Positions 1 to 8,350 of a stretch of DNA of 64,000 bases are shown here, piece after piece (the stretch's first letter is position 1; each line of letters begins with the position of its first letter). Under the pieces are notes generated by a model. The model was not told where the DNA came from and made no database searches. It was given only the letters and a program-made list of their open reading frames with translations. Both the position numbers and the translations under genes were made by a program. The DNA is from Anaerolineales bacterium (lineage in GTDB: Bacteria > Chloroflexota > Anaerolineae > 4572-78 > J111): assembly GCA_020634935.1 (NCBI GenBank), contig JACKAT010000004.1, forward strand, positions 124,001 to 188,000, read 5' to 3'.

Positions 1-741
1 AAGACGCCGTTGACCTCGATCAAAGGGTTTTCCCAGGCGCTGATGGAGGGGGCGGCTCACGACGAGGCGGCTCGACGCCGGGCGGCCGGCATCATTTACG
101 AGGAAGCCTCACGCATGAGCCGCCTGGTTGAGGACCTGCTCGATCTGGCGCGGATCGACTCCGGCCAGGTCGTGATGCATCTGACCTCGCTAGACCTGGG
201 CCAAATCCTCAGCAGCACGGCTGACCGGCTGCTGCCTCAGGCGGTTGAAAAACAGATCGAGGTTGTCAGGCAGTGGGACCGTTTACCATCGATCATCGGC
301 GACGGGGATCGTCTGGCCCAAGTTTTTACAAACTTGCTGGACAATGCCCTGCGCCATACCCCGTCGGGTGGCCAAATTACGATTGCGGCTCACGTTGTGC
401 GGGATGGGTCATCACTCCGCCGGATGCCGTCGCCTCCGCCTGAACCCAACAGTTCGAGTTCGGCGGTTAAACAAGGGCCGATGGTGCAGGTCAGCATTAG
501 CGACACCGGCCCCGGCATCGCCCCGGACGACCTGGCTCGCATCTTCGAGCGCTTCTACCAGATCGATAAAAGCCGCAAGCGGGGCGGCGGCGCGGGTTTG
601 GGGCTGGCCATCATCAAAGAAATTATCGAGGCCCATCATGGCCAGATCGATGCCGCCAGCCGCGTTGGCGCGGGCGCCACTTTCACCATCTCGCTGCCGC
701 TCACAGAGGCTGACGCGCCAACGCTCGTTTCACGCCGCTAG
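1..741 (+). CDS. Sensor histidine kinase, C-terminal part (5' end outside window)
   Basis: The reading frame is open from the first base, so this is the 3' part of a longer gene whose sensor region and phospho-acceptor His lie upstream. The visible 246 residues start at the 'TPLTSIKG' end of the HisKA H-box. They continue with a second dimerisation helix (SRLVEDLLDLARID), then the HATPase_c domain: N-box (NLLDNALRHTP), G1 (DTGPGIAP), F-box (IFERFYQ) and G2 (GLGLAI). In the family this is a membrane-linked kinase that phosphorylates a response regulator. The regulator is presumably upstream; none is adjacent here. A Ser/Pro-rich insert of about 25 residues sits inside the ATPase domain. The gene converges on cofC with a 9-bp gap. 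Confidence 0.93.
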   Translation, partial: KTPLTSIKGFSQALMEGAAHDEAARRRAAGIIYEEASRMSRLVEDLLDLARIDSGQVVMHLTSLDLGQILSSTADRLLPQAVEKQIEVVRQWDRLPSIIGDGDRLAQVFTNLLDNALRHTPSGGQITIAAHVVRDGSSLRRMPSPPPEPNSSSSAVKQGPMVQVSISDTGPGIAPDDLARIFERFYQIDKSRKRGGGAGLGLAIIKEIIEAHHGQIDAASRVGAGATFTISLPLTEADAPTLVSRR

Positions 742-750
742 AGCAGCCAC

Positions 751-1332
751 TTAGGGCGCCCGGTTTTCTAAAGCTTTGAAATCCTCCGGCAAATCCAAAT
801 CAAAAGCCGTTGTTGGCGAGCGATAGATCACGGCCTCGACGTTTTTTTGCTGCGCGGCCTGGAGATGCCGGGCAAAACTATCCGGCCCAAATTGAAAATC
901 GATCAAATCCGGCGGGTCAATTAGCAAGGCGTTAGTCCCACTAGTTCGACGACAGGGAGCGATAACCAGCGAAGGCGCCGGTTGACTCAAGTCGATTAGT
1001 TCGGTCAAATCGGCCAGAGTCAAGAGGGGCAGGTCAGCCGGAAGAACCAAAATCGCGCCGTGATGGCGACCGGCTACCCACTGCGACGCTTGCCGCACCG
1101 CCGCGTTTAGGTCGTTGCCGCCTTCCACTAAAGCCCAAGCCCCGGCCTGCTTCGCGGTTCGCCGGACGTGACTATCGCGCGATATGACTACTACCTCACT
1201 CACGTGCCGGGCTAACTCGATGGTTCGCCGCAGCAGCCGCTGACTTAAAATCACCCGCTGGCCAGTAGACAGAATCGACGCCAGCCGGGTTTTGGCTTGG
1301 TTAAAGGGTTTAGCGGGAATAATGGTAAACAT
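751..1332 (-). CDS. cofC: 2-phospho-L-lactate guanylyltransferase (CofC/FbiD-like)
   Basis: This nucleotidyltransferase makes the GTP- or PEP-derived dinucleotide intermediate of coenzyme F420. The N-terminus (FTIIPAKPFNQAKTRLA) is the expected nucleotide-binding start, and VLPADLPLL is the metal-binding acidic motif. The length of about 193 residues fits the family. I chose the ATG at 1332 over an upstream GTG at 1347, because family members begin directly at this first beta strand. There is no strong Shine-Dalgarno at either start. No other F420 gene is in the window, so the pathway role rests on family membership alone. A related MobA-like nucleotidyltransferase is the main alternative. 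Confidence 0.82.
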   Translation of the reverse strand: MFTIIPAKPFNQAKTRLASILSTGQRVILSQRLLRRTIELARHVSEVVVISRDSHVRRTAKQAGAWALVEGGNDLNAAVRQASQWVAGRHHGAILVLPADLPLLTLADLTELIDLSQPAPSLVIAPCRRTSGTNALLIDPPDLIDFQFGPDSFARHLQAAQQKNVEAVIYRSPTTAFDLDLPEDFKALENRAP

Positions 1333-1372
1333 TACATTTCGGCCCACAACAAGTTAGACATTATCGGAAATA

Positions 1373-1420
1373 GGTGACGGTCACTTTTGGCTACCCATAG
1401 TGGGCTAAGTGACTGTCATC
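1373..1420. repeat. Hairpin of the GGTGACNGTCACTT dispersed repeat family
   Basis: Outer arms GGTGACGGTCACTT and AAGTGACTGTCATC enclose a second stem (GGCTACCCA / TGGGCTA), so the whole stretch folds into one long hairpin. The same outer motif occurs at 11660-11690 and at both ends of 23988-24104. It lies between the phosphodiesterase gene and cofC and could act as a transcript end for the former, but no T-run follows. Confidence 0.5.
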
Positions 1421-1439
1421 TTAAATCCTATAAACTCTA

Positions 1440-2489
1440 TTATTTTTCGCCTTCTTCAAAAATTTCGGTTATCGGCCGTCCATCCCATACGTCAGGAATG
1501 GGTACCCCCAACGCATATAAAATCGTGGCCGCGGTGTCGTAAATGATGATTGGCTGCTCGATGGTCACGCCGGCTGGAACGCCTGGACCTACGGTTAACC
1601 AGGGAATGGTCGAATCTTCCGGCGAGGCCGTGCCGTGGGTCAGCCCGCTGCCGCCATGATCGGCGGTGATGATGATAAGGGTGTTTTCAAGAACGCCTGT
1701 GTCTTTTAAGCCGCTTACAATTTCGCCGATCAATCCGTCCGTCAGATTAATCGCTAACAACTGACCTAGACCCATCCAGCCGGTCAAGTGGCCGGCGGAG
1801 TCGACGTCAGGCAGGTGAATGAACAGGATATCGGGTAGACCCGTGTCGATAATGTCTAGAGCCTGATTGACCACCTGGCGATCGGTGTAGCCGGGCTGAT
1901 AAAACGCATCGACCGAATCAGGCAGCACGATGTGAGCGAGCTTGGCTTTACCGACGACCATGATCGATGACAAGCCGGCTTCGTGGGCCACACTAAACAG
2001 GGTTGGCCCTTTGATTTTACCGGCTTCAGGATCGAGTACATTCCAGGTAATGCCATGTTTATCAGGCCCCATGCCTCCCAGCATCGAGGCATGGTTGACC
2101 AGGGTCACGCTGGGCAGCACCGCTTTAGCCTTGGCGCTGTAAGCCCCGGCGGCTCGCAGCGCGTCGAGCGTGGGGGTATCGGCCAGTTCGAGGGCGTCGG
2201 GTCGCAAGCCGTCGATGCTGATTAGAACCACGTATTTGAGTTCAGCCGGTTCGGGAGTATCGGTTGGCGCCGGTCGGGGGGTTAGGGTAGCGCCGAGGGT
2301 CGCGGTCGGGATCGGGGTGGCCGTAGACGAGGCGGCGGCTGTGGGTGAAGATATTTCAGTTGGGGTCGAAACGGGCCGAGCAGGCGTGGTCGCCAACCGG
2401 ACAGCCGAAGCCGCAGTTGAGGCGCAGCCGCCGGCCAGCATCAGGACAAAAATTGCCAGGATACAGAGATGATTTAGGTTGCGGAACAT
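1440..2489 (-). CDS. Lipoprotein phosphodiesterase / nucleotide pyrophosphatase-like (alkaline phosphatase superfamily)
   Basis: The protein has 349 residues. Residues 1-22 are a signal peptide ending in a lipobox (LAGGC), so the mature protein is a membrane-anchored extracytoplasmic lipoprotein. A Thr/Pro/Ser-rich linker of about 55 residues follows, then the catalytic domain. Alkaline-phosphatase-superfamily metal and nucleophile motifs are visible: ISIDGLRPD, the nucleophile Thr in PSVTLVNHAS, the His/Asp pair in LPDVDSAGH, and TADHGGSG. Type I phosphodiesterases of this kind cleave phosphodiesters or phosphonates; the substrate cannot be told from sequence. A hairpin separates it from the kinase gene upstream. 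Confidence 0.85.
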   Translation of the reverse strand: MFRNLNHLCILAIFVLMLAGGCASTAASAVRLATTPARPVSTPTEISSPTAAASSTATPIPTATLGATLTPRPAPTDTPEPAELKYVVLISIDGLRPDALELADTPTLDALRAAGAYSAKAKAVLPSVTLVNHASMLGGMGPDKHGITWNVLDPEAGKIKGPTLFSVAHEAGLSSIMVVGKAKLAHIVLPDSVDAFYQPGYTDRQVVNQALDIIDTGLPDILFIHLPDVDSAGHLTGWMGLGQLLAINLTDGLIGEIVSGLKDTGVLENTLIIITADHGGSGLTHGTASPEDSTIPWLTVGPGVPAGVTIEQPIIIYDTAATILYALGVPIPDVWDGRPITEIFEEGEK

Positions 2490-2515
2490 TTATCATCGTC
2501 ATCCAGAAACAAAGA

Positions 2516-2539
2516 GAGGAGCCTATAGTCAGGCTCCTC
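2516..2539 (-). terminator. Intrinsic terminator of the kinase-FHA gene
   Basis: A 9-bp perfect stem (GAGGAGCCT / AGGCTCCTC) with a 6-nt loop lies 34 bp past the stop of the minus-strand kinase gene. Read on the minus strand, it is followed by a T-rich tail (CTCTTTGTTT). Confidence 0.65.
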
Positions 2540-2572
2540 AGTTTTGCCTGGGGGATAGGAATTAAGTAGGGC

Positions 2573-3814
2573 CTAAGCTTTAAGACCAAACTCCAGTTCA
2601 ATCTGCCCGAAGCGGAGTTTGTCACCTTCTTTGATCGAAACCACTTTGTTAGGTTCGATGCGGCTGCCGTTGACAAAGGTGCCGTTGGTACTGCCTAAAT
2701 CTTCCAGATACCACTGATCATCTTTACGAAACAGCCGGCTGTGCCGGCGTGATACCCCGGCTTCAGTACCGCCGTAGGGAGTGAGGTTGATATCAGGAAC
2801 CATGTTTTTGTGGGCGCGACCAATGAGGAGTTCAGACTGGTCATTAATGTCGATCTGATGGCCGCTCTCGGTGAGTTTGAGCAGGACGGTCGTTTCTTGA
2901 AGTTCCTGGGTATTCATAACCGAGGTCGCCCCCTGATAGCGGCCCCCCCGCGGCCGGGTAGCCGCCGAGCGGCCCAGCTTGTATCGGGCTTCCATCAAAT
3001 CTTGCGAGAATTCAATCATTGTCTGATAGCGGTCGTGGGGATCTTGAGCCAGGGCTTTGTTGAGAATCGGGACAAAGATATCGGGCGCATTGGGATTGGA
3101 TTTTAACAACGGTTTGGGCGGCTCAGTCAAACGAGCCATCAAAAAATCAAAGGAAGTTTCTCCGTCAAACGGCAGCTTGCCGGTCAACAACTCATACAGC
3201 ACGATGCCCAGCGAGTAGATATCAATACGGGCATCGATTTCGCCCTCTTGAATTTGCTCCGGGGCAGCATAGGCCATCGTCCCTAGCACCTGGCCCGGCA
3301 TCGTCAGGTTAGGCCGGGTTGAGTGTTCCATTTTAGCCAGACCAAAATCGGCCAGCAGGGGCCAATCTTCCTGAGGCATCAGGATATTAGCCGGTTTAAT
3401 ATCTCGATGGATAATGTTGTGTTCGTGGGCAAAGGCCAAGGCTTGTGAGACGGGAATGATGATGGTCAACGCCTGATCCCAAGAAACCGGTTTTCCGGCA
3501 TCGACCCGATCTTTGAGCGAGCCGCCGGGCACGTATTCCATAATGATGTAAGCGTACCCCTCTTCTTCACCATAACCGTAAATGGTCAAAATATTGCGAT
3601 GCCGCAGCGCCGCAATAGCCTGAGCCTCCTGCCGAAAGCGGGCCAAAACGGTTTCTTCCGTTTCGCCGCCGATGGTAGCAATCGAAATAACTTTAATCGC
3701 CACCCAACGGGCCAATCGTTCGTCGTAACCTTTGTAAATACTGGCCACGCCGCCAGTACCAACCAGTTCTTTCAGTTTGTAACCGCCAAAACTTCGGCCG
3801 ATCAAGTTATCCAT
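2573..3814 (-). CDS. Serine/threonine protein kinase with C-terminal FHA domain
   Basis: The protein has 413 residues. Residues 10-270 are a Hanks-type kinase domain with the glycine loop at 17-25, catalytic Lys41, HRDIKPANIL (catalytic loop, 136-145) and DFGLAK (156-161). Residues about 320-410 form an FHA domain with the conserved GR, SRRH and NGTFVNG signatures, which bind phosphothreonine peptides. There is no membrane segment, so it is cytoplasmic, unlike PASTA-type kinases. The pairing suggests a kinase that docks on its own phosphorylated substrates. It is transcribed alone, divergent from the glycosyltransferase-like gene at 3939. A second Ser/Thr kinase is encoded at 18491-21808. Confidence 0.95.
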   Translation of the reverse strand: MDNLIGRSFGGYKLKELVGTGGVASIYKGYDERLARWVAIKVISIATIGGETEETVLARFRQEAQAIAALRHRNILTIYGYGEEEGYAYIIMEYVPGGSLKDRVDAGKPVSWDQALTIIIPVSQALAFAHEHNIIHRDIKPANILMPQEDWPLLADFGLAKMEHSTRPNLTMPGQVLGTMAYAAPEQIQEGEIDARIDIYSLGIVLYELLTGKLPFDGETSFDFLMARLTEPPKPLLKSNPNAPDIFVPILNKALAQDPHDRYQTMIEFSQDLMEARYKLGRSAATRPRGGRYQGATSVMNTQELQETTVLLKLTESGHQIDINDQSELLIGRAHKNMVPDINLTPYGGTEAGVSRRHSRLFRKDDQWYLEDLGSTNGTFVNGSRIEPNKVVSIKEGDKLRFGQIELEFGLKA

Positions 3815-3938
3815 GCTGCTTTACCAGTAAAAAATTTATAGCATTATAGCATATTATAAGAGTTTCAACCAACCAGAAAAATTTACTATTCCATTCAAAA
3901 ATTCGCCTGGATTTCGGCCAGAACTATAATTAGACGTT

Positions 3939-6323
3939 ATGCCGCGTGAAGGTCTTTCTAAAAAAACAATTACTACCCTTTTTTTATTTTTGCTGGCCGT
4001 TTATCTGTTGACCTATACGCCTCGGATTAACTCCAGCGATGGGCTGGCCATGTTTTCCACAGCCGAGAGCCTGGTCCGCCGGGGCGCGTTGGATATCGAA
4101 CAGATCCGCTGGATGGATTTGCAGCAGGGGACCTACGGCCTCGATGGGCTACTCTATTCGCGCAAGGGTGTGGGGGCGCCGCTGGGGCTACTGCCGTTGG
4201 TCTGGTTAGGGCTGGTCGCGCCGTGGTGGGGGCCGGTCAGTTTGGCGCTGCTTTTCAACGCCTTTGTCACCGCTCTGACAGCCGTCTTGCTGCTGGCTTA
4301 TCTCCATAGGCTAGGCTATCCGCCGCTCATCGGCTTAGGAGCAGCTTTGATTTTTGGCCTGGCGACATTAGCCTGGCCCTATGCTAAATCGCTATTTAGT
4401 GATCCCTTTTCGGGGCTGCTGCTGTTGGCTGCCGCGTTTGTCCTACTTCGATTCGGCCAAGCCGCCGAGATCGCCGCCAAAGTTGGCTTCAGCGGCCCAC
4501 TTACTATTTACCCATTGCTGGCCGGTCTATTTCTGGGTTGGAATGTGGCCACGCGCTACGCCGAGGCTTTGTTTTTGCCCGTGTTCGGCTTGTTGTTCCT
4601 CTATTACTTACTGCGAGGAACCAAACCAACCCACTTCCTGGGGCGGCTCTGGCATTTTTGGCCGTCGCTGGTCGCCTTTGCGCTGCCGTTGGCGCTCATC
4701 GGCCTAAGTCTGATCACCTTTAATATCTCTCGCTACGGCGATCCGCTCAACACCGGCTACTTGCCCAACGAAACCTTCAGCGGCATTCTGCTAGATGGCC
4801 TGCTTGGCCAACTGGTCAGCCCTGGCCGCGGCCTGCTGCTGTACTGCCCTATTTTAATTCTAAGCCTCATCGGGGTTTGGCCCTTTTTTCGCCGTTTTCC
4901 CGCCGAAAGCCTAACCGGCCTTAGTGTCATCCTGATTCACCTGCTGCTCTACGGCCAATGGTTCATGTGGCACGGCGGCTACGCCTGGGGACCACGCTTT
5001 ATGATTCCCACGCTCCCGTTCTGGACTCTCTTTCTGGCTCCCGGCCTCACCTACGCCATCCTACCTTATACCACCTCTGATGCATCACGTTCTACATCCC
5101 ACATCCCACGCCTGCTCACGCTCTGCCTCATTCTCATCCTCTTCCTCCTGAGCCTCATTCCCCAACTCCAAACCACCCTGATCGATTTCTCGGATTTTCA
5201 AAATTCACTCCTCGATACCGGCCTCCCCCTCTTCGATCGCCAAACCTTTTTCGATCCGCAGTACGCCGCGCTGCTGTCAGGCTGGTCCTTTATCTCCCTT
5301 GACACGTTAGACCTGGCTTGGGCTTGGCAGGGCCAAATCAATGGGTTGCTACTTGCGGTCCTCGTCCTCAATCTCTCTGTCACCACGTTCTACTTAAGCC
5401 AACAAGTCAAATTGCTCCTCTCTCTTCCCACCGCTAAATCTCCAACCTCCGAACTCCAATCTCCCCATCTCTCAATCTCCCCATCTCCAATTTCTCCCTC
5501 CTCCCATTACCAATTATCAATTACCCTTTTAACCTCGCTCCTCGCCCTCACTGCTCTTCTCACCCACACCCACGCCCTTCCGACCAATTCGCTCAAACAA
5601 TCGGTCGCCGCCTTAAATCAGGCCGTCCGCCCCACCGACGCGGTCATCACCAATGATCCCGAAATCGCCATGCCGTTTGCCGAACGTTACAAGGGGAACG
5701 CCCCAGTTCTGGGTTTGAATAACGGCGGTTTCCCGCTACCTGATCCGGTTACGAGGCGGCTCAGTGAAACGATGACCTCCCACAACCAAATTTGGTGGCT
5801 GCCCAACTGGCTGCCCCCTGAAGAAAGCGGCATCGAGCAAACCCTGGCCGCCCAAGGCTTCAAAACCCGCAGCGAGACGTTCGACGGCCAACGGCTCCTC
5901 CTCTTCGCTTTTCCTTCATCGGAAACAATGGTCGCGACGCCGGCTAAAACGACCTTTGGCGATCTGATCATTTTAGACGAGGCGGTCTACCCGCCGCAAA
6001 CGCCGGCGAACCACAGCCTGCCGGTCGAACTCCACTGGCAGGCGGCGACCGCGCCGGGTCTGGATTATCATGTATTCGTGCATTTGCTCGACAGCGAGGG
6101 AATGCTTATCGCCCAATCGGACGGGCAGCCGGCCCAATGGTCTCGACCAACGTCGAGCTGGACCGCCGGCGAGACGATCATCGACCGGCACGGATTGTGG
6201 GTCCCGGCCGTCGCCGCCGGGACATACACGCTGCGGATCGGGTTGTACAATCCGCAGGAAGGGCAGCGTTTGTTACTGATGGATGGTCAGGACTCGGTTG
6301 AGCTTAAGGTGAGGGTTAAGTGA
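3939..6323 (+). CDS. Polytopic membrane protein, glycosyltransferase family 39 / ArnT-like
   Basis: The protein has 794 residues with about ten hydrophobic segments in the first 480 residues and a large C-terminal extracytoplasmic part (about 545-794). The N-terminal pattern (TM1, then a loop with SSDGLAMFSTAESL and an acidic stretch, then alternating TMs) is that of integral-membrane GT-C glycosyltransferases using lipid-linked sugars. The exact donor and acceptor are unknown. Residues about 490-530 are a Ser/Pro-rich low-complexity segment that looks inserted between TM helices (see 5415-5535). The last 110 residues resemble a beta-sandwich domain. The start is the first ATG; the Shine-Dalgarno is weak. 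Confidence 0.7.
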   Translation: MPREGLSKKTITTLFLFLLAVYLLTYTPRINSSDGLAMFSTAESLVRRGALDIEQIRWMDLQQGTYGLDGLLYSRKGVGAPLGLLPLVWLGLVAPWWGPVSLALLFNAFVTALTAVLLLAYLHRLGYPPLIGLGAALIFGLATLAWPYAKSLFSDPFSGLLLLAAAFVLLRFGQAAEIAAKVGFSGPLTIYPLLAGLFLGWNVATRYAEALFLPVFGLLFLYYLLRGTKPTHFLGRLWHFWPSLVAFALPLALIGLSLITFNISRYGDPLNTGYLPNETFSGILLDGLLGQLVSPGRGLLLYCPILILSLIGVWPFFRRFPAESLTGLSVILIHLLLYGQWFMWHGGYAWGPRFMIPTLPFWTLFLAPGLTYAILPYTTSDASRSTSHIPRLLTLCLILILFLLSLIPQLQTTLIDFSDFQNSLLDTGLPLFDRQTFFDPQYAALLSGWSFISLDTLDLAWAWQGQINGLLLAVLVLNLSVTTFYLSQQVKLLLSLPTAKSPTSELQSPHLSISPSPISPSSHYQLSITLLTSLLALTALLTHTHALPTNSLKQSVAALNQAVRPTDAVITNDPEIAMPFAERYKGNAPVLGLNNGGFPLPDPVTRRLSETMTSHNQIWWLPNWLPPEESGIEQTLAAQGFKTRSETFDGQRLLLFAFPSSETMVATPAKTTFGDLIILDEAVYPPQTPANHSLPVELHWQAATAPGLDYHVFVHLLDSEGMLIAQSDGQPAQWSRPTSSWTAGETIIDRHGLWVPAVAAGTYTLRIGLYNPQEGQRLLLMDGQDSVELKVRVK
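5415..5535 (+). repeat. CT-rich low-complexity insert inside the glycosyltransferase-like gene
   Basis: About 120 bp of imperfect CTCCAAT/CTCCCATCT repeats, almost free of G, interrupts an otherwise GC-balanced coding region. It stays in frame and encodes a Ser/Pro/Leu linker. A shorter CATCCCA-type patch lies at about 5090-5110, and a similar CCCACTATCCC tract occurs at 24644-24712. Confidence 0.6.
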
Positions 6324-6368
6324 CATGAGAGGTTAGATGATCAGCTAGTCGTCCAGTGTATTTTTTTA

Positions 6369-6410
6369 TTGTGATTAACAAAAATGGATGCTATACTCTC
6401 AAAAGTAGCA
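6369..6410 (+). promoter_or_regulatory. Promoter and probable operator of hicBA
   Basis: A sigma-70-like promoter is seen: TTGTGA (6369-6374), 17-bp spacer, TATACT (6392-6397). An inverted repeat overlaps the -10 box: TGCTATACT (6389-6397, one bulged base) and AGTAGCA (6404-6410). It is a natural position for autorepression by the antitoxin, which is typical of such pairs. Confidence 0.6.
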
Positions 6411-6449
6411 TTTTAAATAAGATTGCATCTGAGAATTTAATGAGGAACT

Positions 6450-6668
6450 ATGAAAAACCATACATTTACAATTTTAATCGAACAAGATGAAGATGGTTTT
6501 TATGTGGCCACAGTACCAGCCTTAAAAAGTTGCTATACTCAAGCAAAATCTCTGGTGGAGCTTTATCCCAGAATCAAAGAAGTTATTGAACTCTGTCTTG
6601 AGGAAGAAGAAGTGACCCCCATGAAGTTCGTGGGGGTTCAACAACTTGAGGTAACAGTTGCATCATAA
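6450..6668 (+). CDS. hicB: HicB-family antitoxin
   Basis: A protein of 72 residues with the HicB fold pattern: FTILIEQDEDGFYVATVPALKS followed by the helix SLVELYPRIKEVIELCLEEEE. In characterised systems HicB binds and neutralises HicA and represses its own operon. This copy is short and ends after the partial RNase-H-like fold, with no visible HTH or ribbon-helix-helix tail, so DNA binding would need a partner or the HicA-HicB complex. It overlaps hicA by one base (TAATG). The order antitoxin-toxin is reversed from E. coli hicAB. Confidence 0.85.
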   Translation: MKNHTFTILIEQDEDGFYVATVPALKSCYTQAKSLVELYPRIKEVIELCLEEEEVTPMKFVGVQQLEVTVAS

Positions 6669-6901
6669 TGGCCAGGATGTCTACCATTAAAGCCAGTGTG
6701 ATGATAAAATTTCTTATGAGTTTGGGATTTGAGTTAGTCAGACAAAAAGGTAGCCACAAGTTCTTCAGACATCCTGATGGTAGAACAACAACGGTGCCTG
6801 ATCATCAGGGTGAAGATTTGGGCCGGGGAATTACCAGCAAAATCTTAAAAGATGCGGAAGTTACCACAGATGATTTTGTGAATTGGTATCAAAAGAAATG
6901 A
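6668..6901 (+). CDS. hicA: HicA-family mRNA interferase toxin
   Basis: A protein of 77 residues with a dsRBD-like HicA fold. The signature GSHKFFRHPDG places the catalytic His at residue 30, followed by VPDHQGEDLGRGITSKILKDA. In the family it cleaves mRNA independently of the ribosome when the antitoxin is lost. The start codon overlaps the hicB stop (TAATG), indicating translational coupling. Length and all key motifs are intact, so the toxin is probably functional. Downstream it converges on the cytochrome c gene. Confidence 0.9.
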   Translation: MARMSTIKASVMIKFLMSLGFELVRQKGSHKFFRHPDGRTTTVPDHQGEDLGRGITSKILKDAEVTTDDFVNWYQKK

Positions 6902-6962
6902 GAATTCATTCGGAATGATCTTGTTAGTTCTGTCCAAATCTTCTCCCCCACATTTACGGGTT

Positions 6963-7397
6963 CTATAAGGTCCGGGCATAGCTAATCACTTGCCAGCGTT
7001 CCTGTTCGGAGAGATGGTATTTCCAGGCGGGCATGATCGAACCTTGACTATGAAACGGTTCAGCCGTGCCGCCTTCGCTAACGCGCCAAAACCAATAATC
7101 CGGTGACTTGGCCGCTATACCGTTCGGGTCGGTCAGGTCAGAGGGCTTGAGGGCCAAGACCTGTCCGGCGGGACCGTCGCCGTGACCGGTCTCGCCGTGA
7201 CAGGCGGCGCAGTGCTGCCGGTAGAGCTTTTGGCCGCCGGCAATATTGGCCGGGTCCGTCAGAAAATCGGACGTGGGCGGCGTCATTCCCTGATAAGCGG
7301 GCGGTACGTCATTTTCTTGCGCCTGGACGCTGCACGCGGCCAGCCACAGCAGCAGCAGCAGTAAAAGATAGCAAGGTAGATTGTTCTTCTGAGTCAT
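6963..7397 (-). CDS. Mono-haem cytochrome c lipoprotein, last gene of the hydrogenase operon
   Basis: The protein has 144 residues. Residues 1-22 form a signal peptide ending in a lipobox (LAAC, lipidated Cys22), so it is anchored outside the cytoplasmic membrane. One haem-binding motif, CAACH (63-67), and a distal ligand Met122 in SIMPAW identify a class I cytochrome c. The gene lies 178 bp behind hyaC on the same strand. That suggests, but does not prove, that it takes electrons from the hydrogenase or its cytochrome b. It resembles the c-type domains used by terminal oxidases or alternative complex III. Confidence 0.88.
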   Translation of the reverse strand: MTQKNNLPCYLLLLLLLWLAACSVQAQENDVPPAYQGMTPPTSDFLTDPANIAGGQKLYRQHCAACHGETGHGDGPAGQVLALKPSDLTDPNGIAAKSPDYWFWRVSEGGTAEPFHSQGSIMPAWKYHLSEQERWQVISYARTL

Positions 7398-7575
7398 GAT
7401 CTACAGCAAGTGTTGAATCTGAGAAAAATTGTAACCATTTGTAGTAGTCAACGGCATATTGCCAAAAATGGACAACAACGGATTGACGAAAGGAGCGGAT
7501 TTTGCTTGTCTTAATCCGTTTATTTCCACAATCCGTTGTTGTTTTATCGGGGCAACATCAGCCTTCGCCTCAGCC

Positions 7576-8334
7576 TTATTTTTCGCCCGGTTTATCTGGT
7601 TGCTGATGAGATACCTTTTGTTTTGCCTTTGACTCGCTCGACTCCGGCACAATGAATTTCCAGCCGCTAAAAATACTGCTCATCAGGCCGTTGGCTTCCT
7701 CGGTATCGACCAACCAGGCGCTGTAAACGTGATGGACAGCAAACGCAATCAACAGCCACATAACCAGGTGATGTATCAGACGGACCATCTGGTTACTCAC
7801 AAAGATAAATAACCAACTGGTCAAATTCCACCATAGGCCGCCGGGGTCCGATTGACCGTACAGGGCGAAGCCGGTTAGCACTTGGGTAAAGTAGAGCAGG
7901 ACGATAAAACCGTAAGTAAATCCGGCCAGAGCGTTGTGGCCTAACGTTGTGGGGGGATGGCGACGCAGGAAGAAGTAATACAAAATCGTATTCAGCAATT
8001 TCCCCCGCCCTTCAGGAGTGAAAAAAGGCACCAATGCGCGCCAACTGGCCCACTGGTTGCCGCCAATAAAAGCCCAGTAAGTTCGGACGACCAAACTGCC
8101 CACAAAAATATAGGCCGTTGCCATATGGATAAAACGCATCAGCCCCATGAAGTAGGTGCCATAAAACTCACGCGGGCTAACTGAGATATAAGGATTGCCG
8201 ATGTAGTAGCCGGTAAAAGACAAAATTATGATGCAGGCGACATTGGTCCAGTGGGTCAAACGAACCGGTATCTCCCAGATATAGACTCGACCGGTTTTCT
8301 CGATAGATTTTTCTTCAGCAACTTGAACAGACAT
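7576..8334 (-). CDS. hyaC: Hydrogenase b-type cytochrome subunit (HyaC-like)
   Basis: The protein has 252 residues with four to five hydrophobic segments and conserved His residues in the first (PVRLTHWTNV) and later helices (MRFIHMATAY; MVRLIHHLVMWLL; AVHHVYSAW). These match the di-haem membrane anchor of group 1 [NiFe] hydrogenases, which passes electrons to quinone. It lies 16 bp behind hyaB in the same operon. The N-terminal 17 residues are hydrophilic and charged. The C-terminus (Lys/Glu/Pro-rich) extends beyond the last helix. Confidence 0.92.
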   Translation of the reverse strand: MSVQVAEEKSIEKTGRVYIWEIPVRLTHWTNVACIIILSFTGYYIGNPYISVSPREFYGTYFMGLMRFIHMATAYIFVGSLVVRTYWAFIGGNQWASWRALVPFFTPEGRGKLLNTILYYFFLRRHPPTTLGHNALAGFTYGFIVLLYFTQVLTGFALYGQSDPGGLWWNLTSWLFIFVSNQMVRLIHHLVMWLLIAFAVHHVYSAWLVDTEEANGLMSSIFSGWKFIVPESSESKAKQKVSHQQPDKPGEK

Positions 8335-8350
8335 CAGTTTGCTCCCGCAA

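Noticed and set aside
7401..7652. 83-codon minus-strand frame between hyaC and the cytochrome c gene
   Set aside because: Overlaps the hyaC end in another frame and has no start signal or motif.
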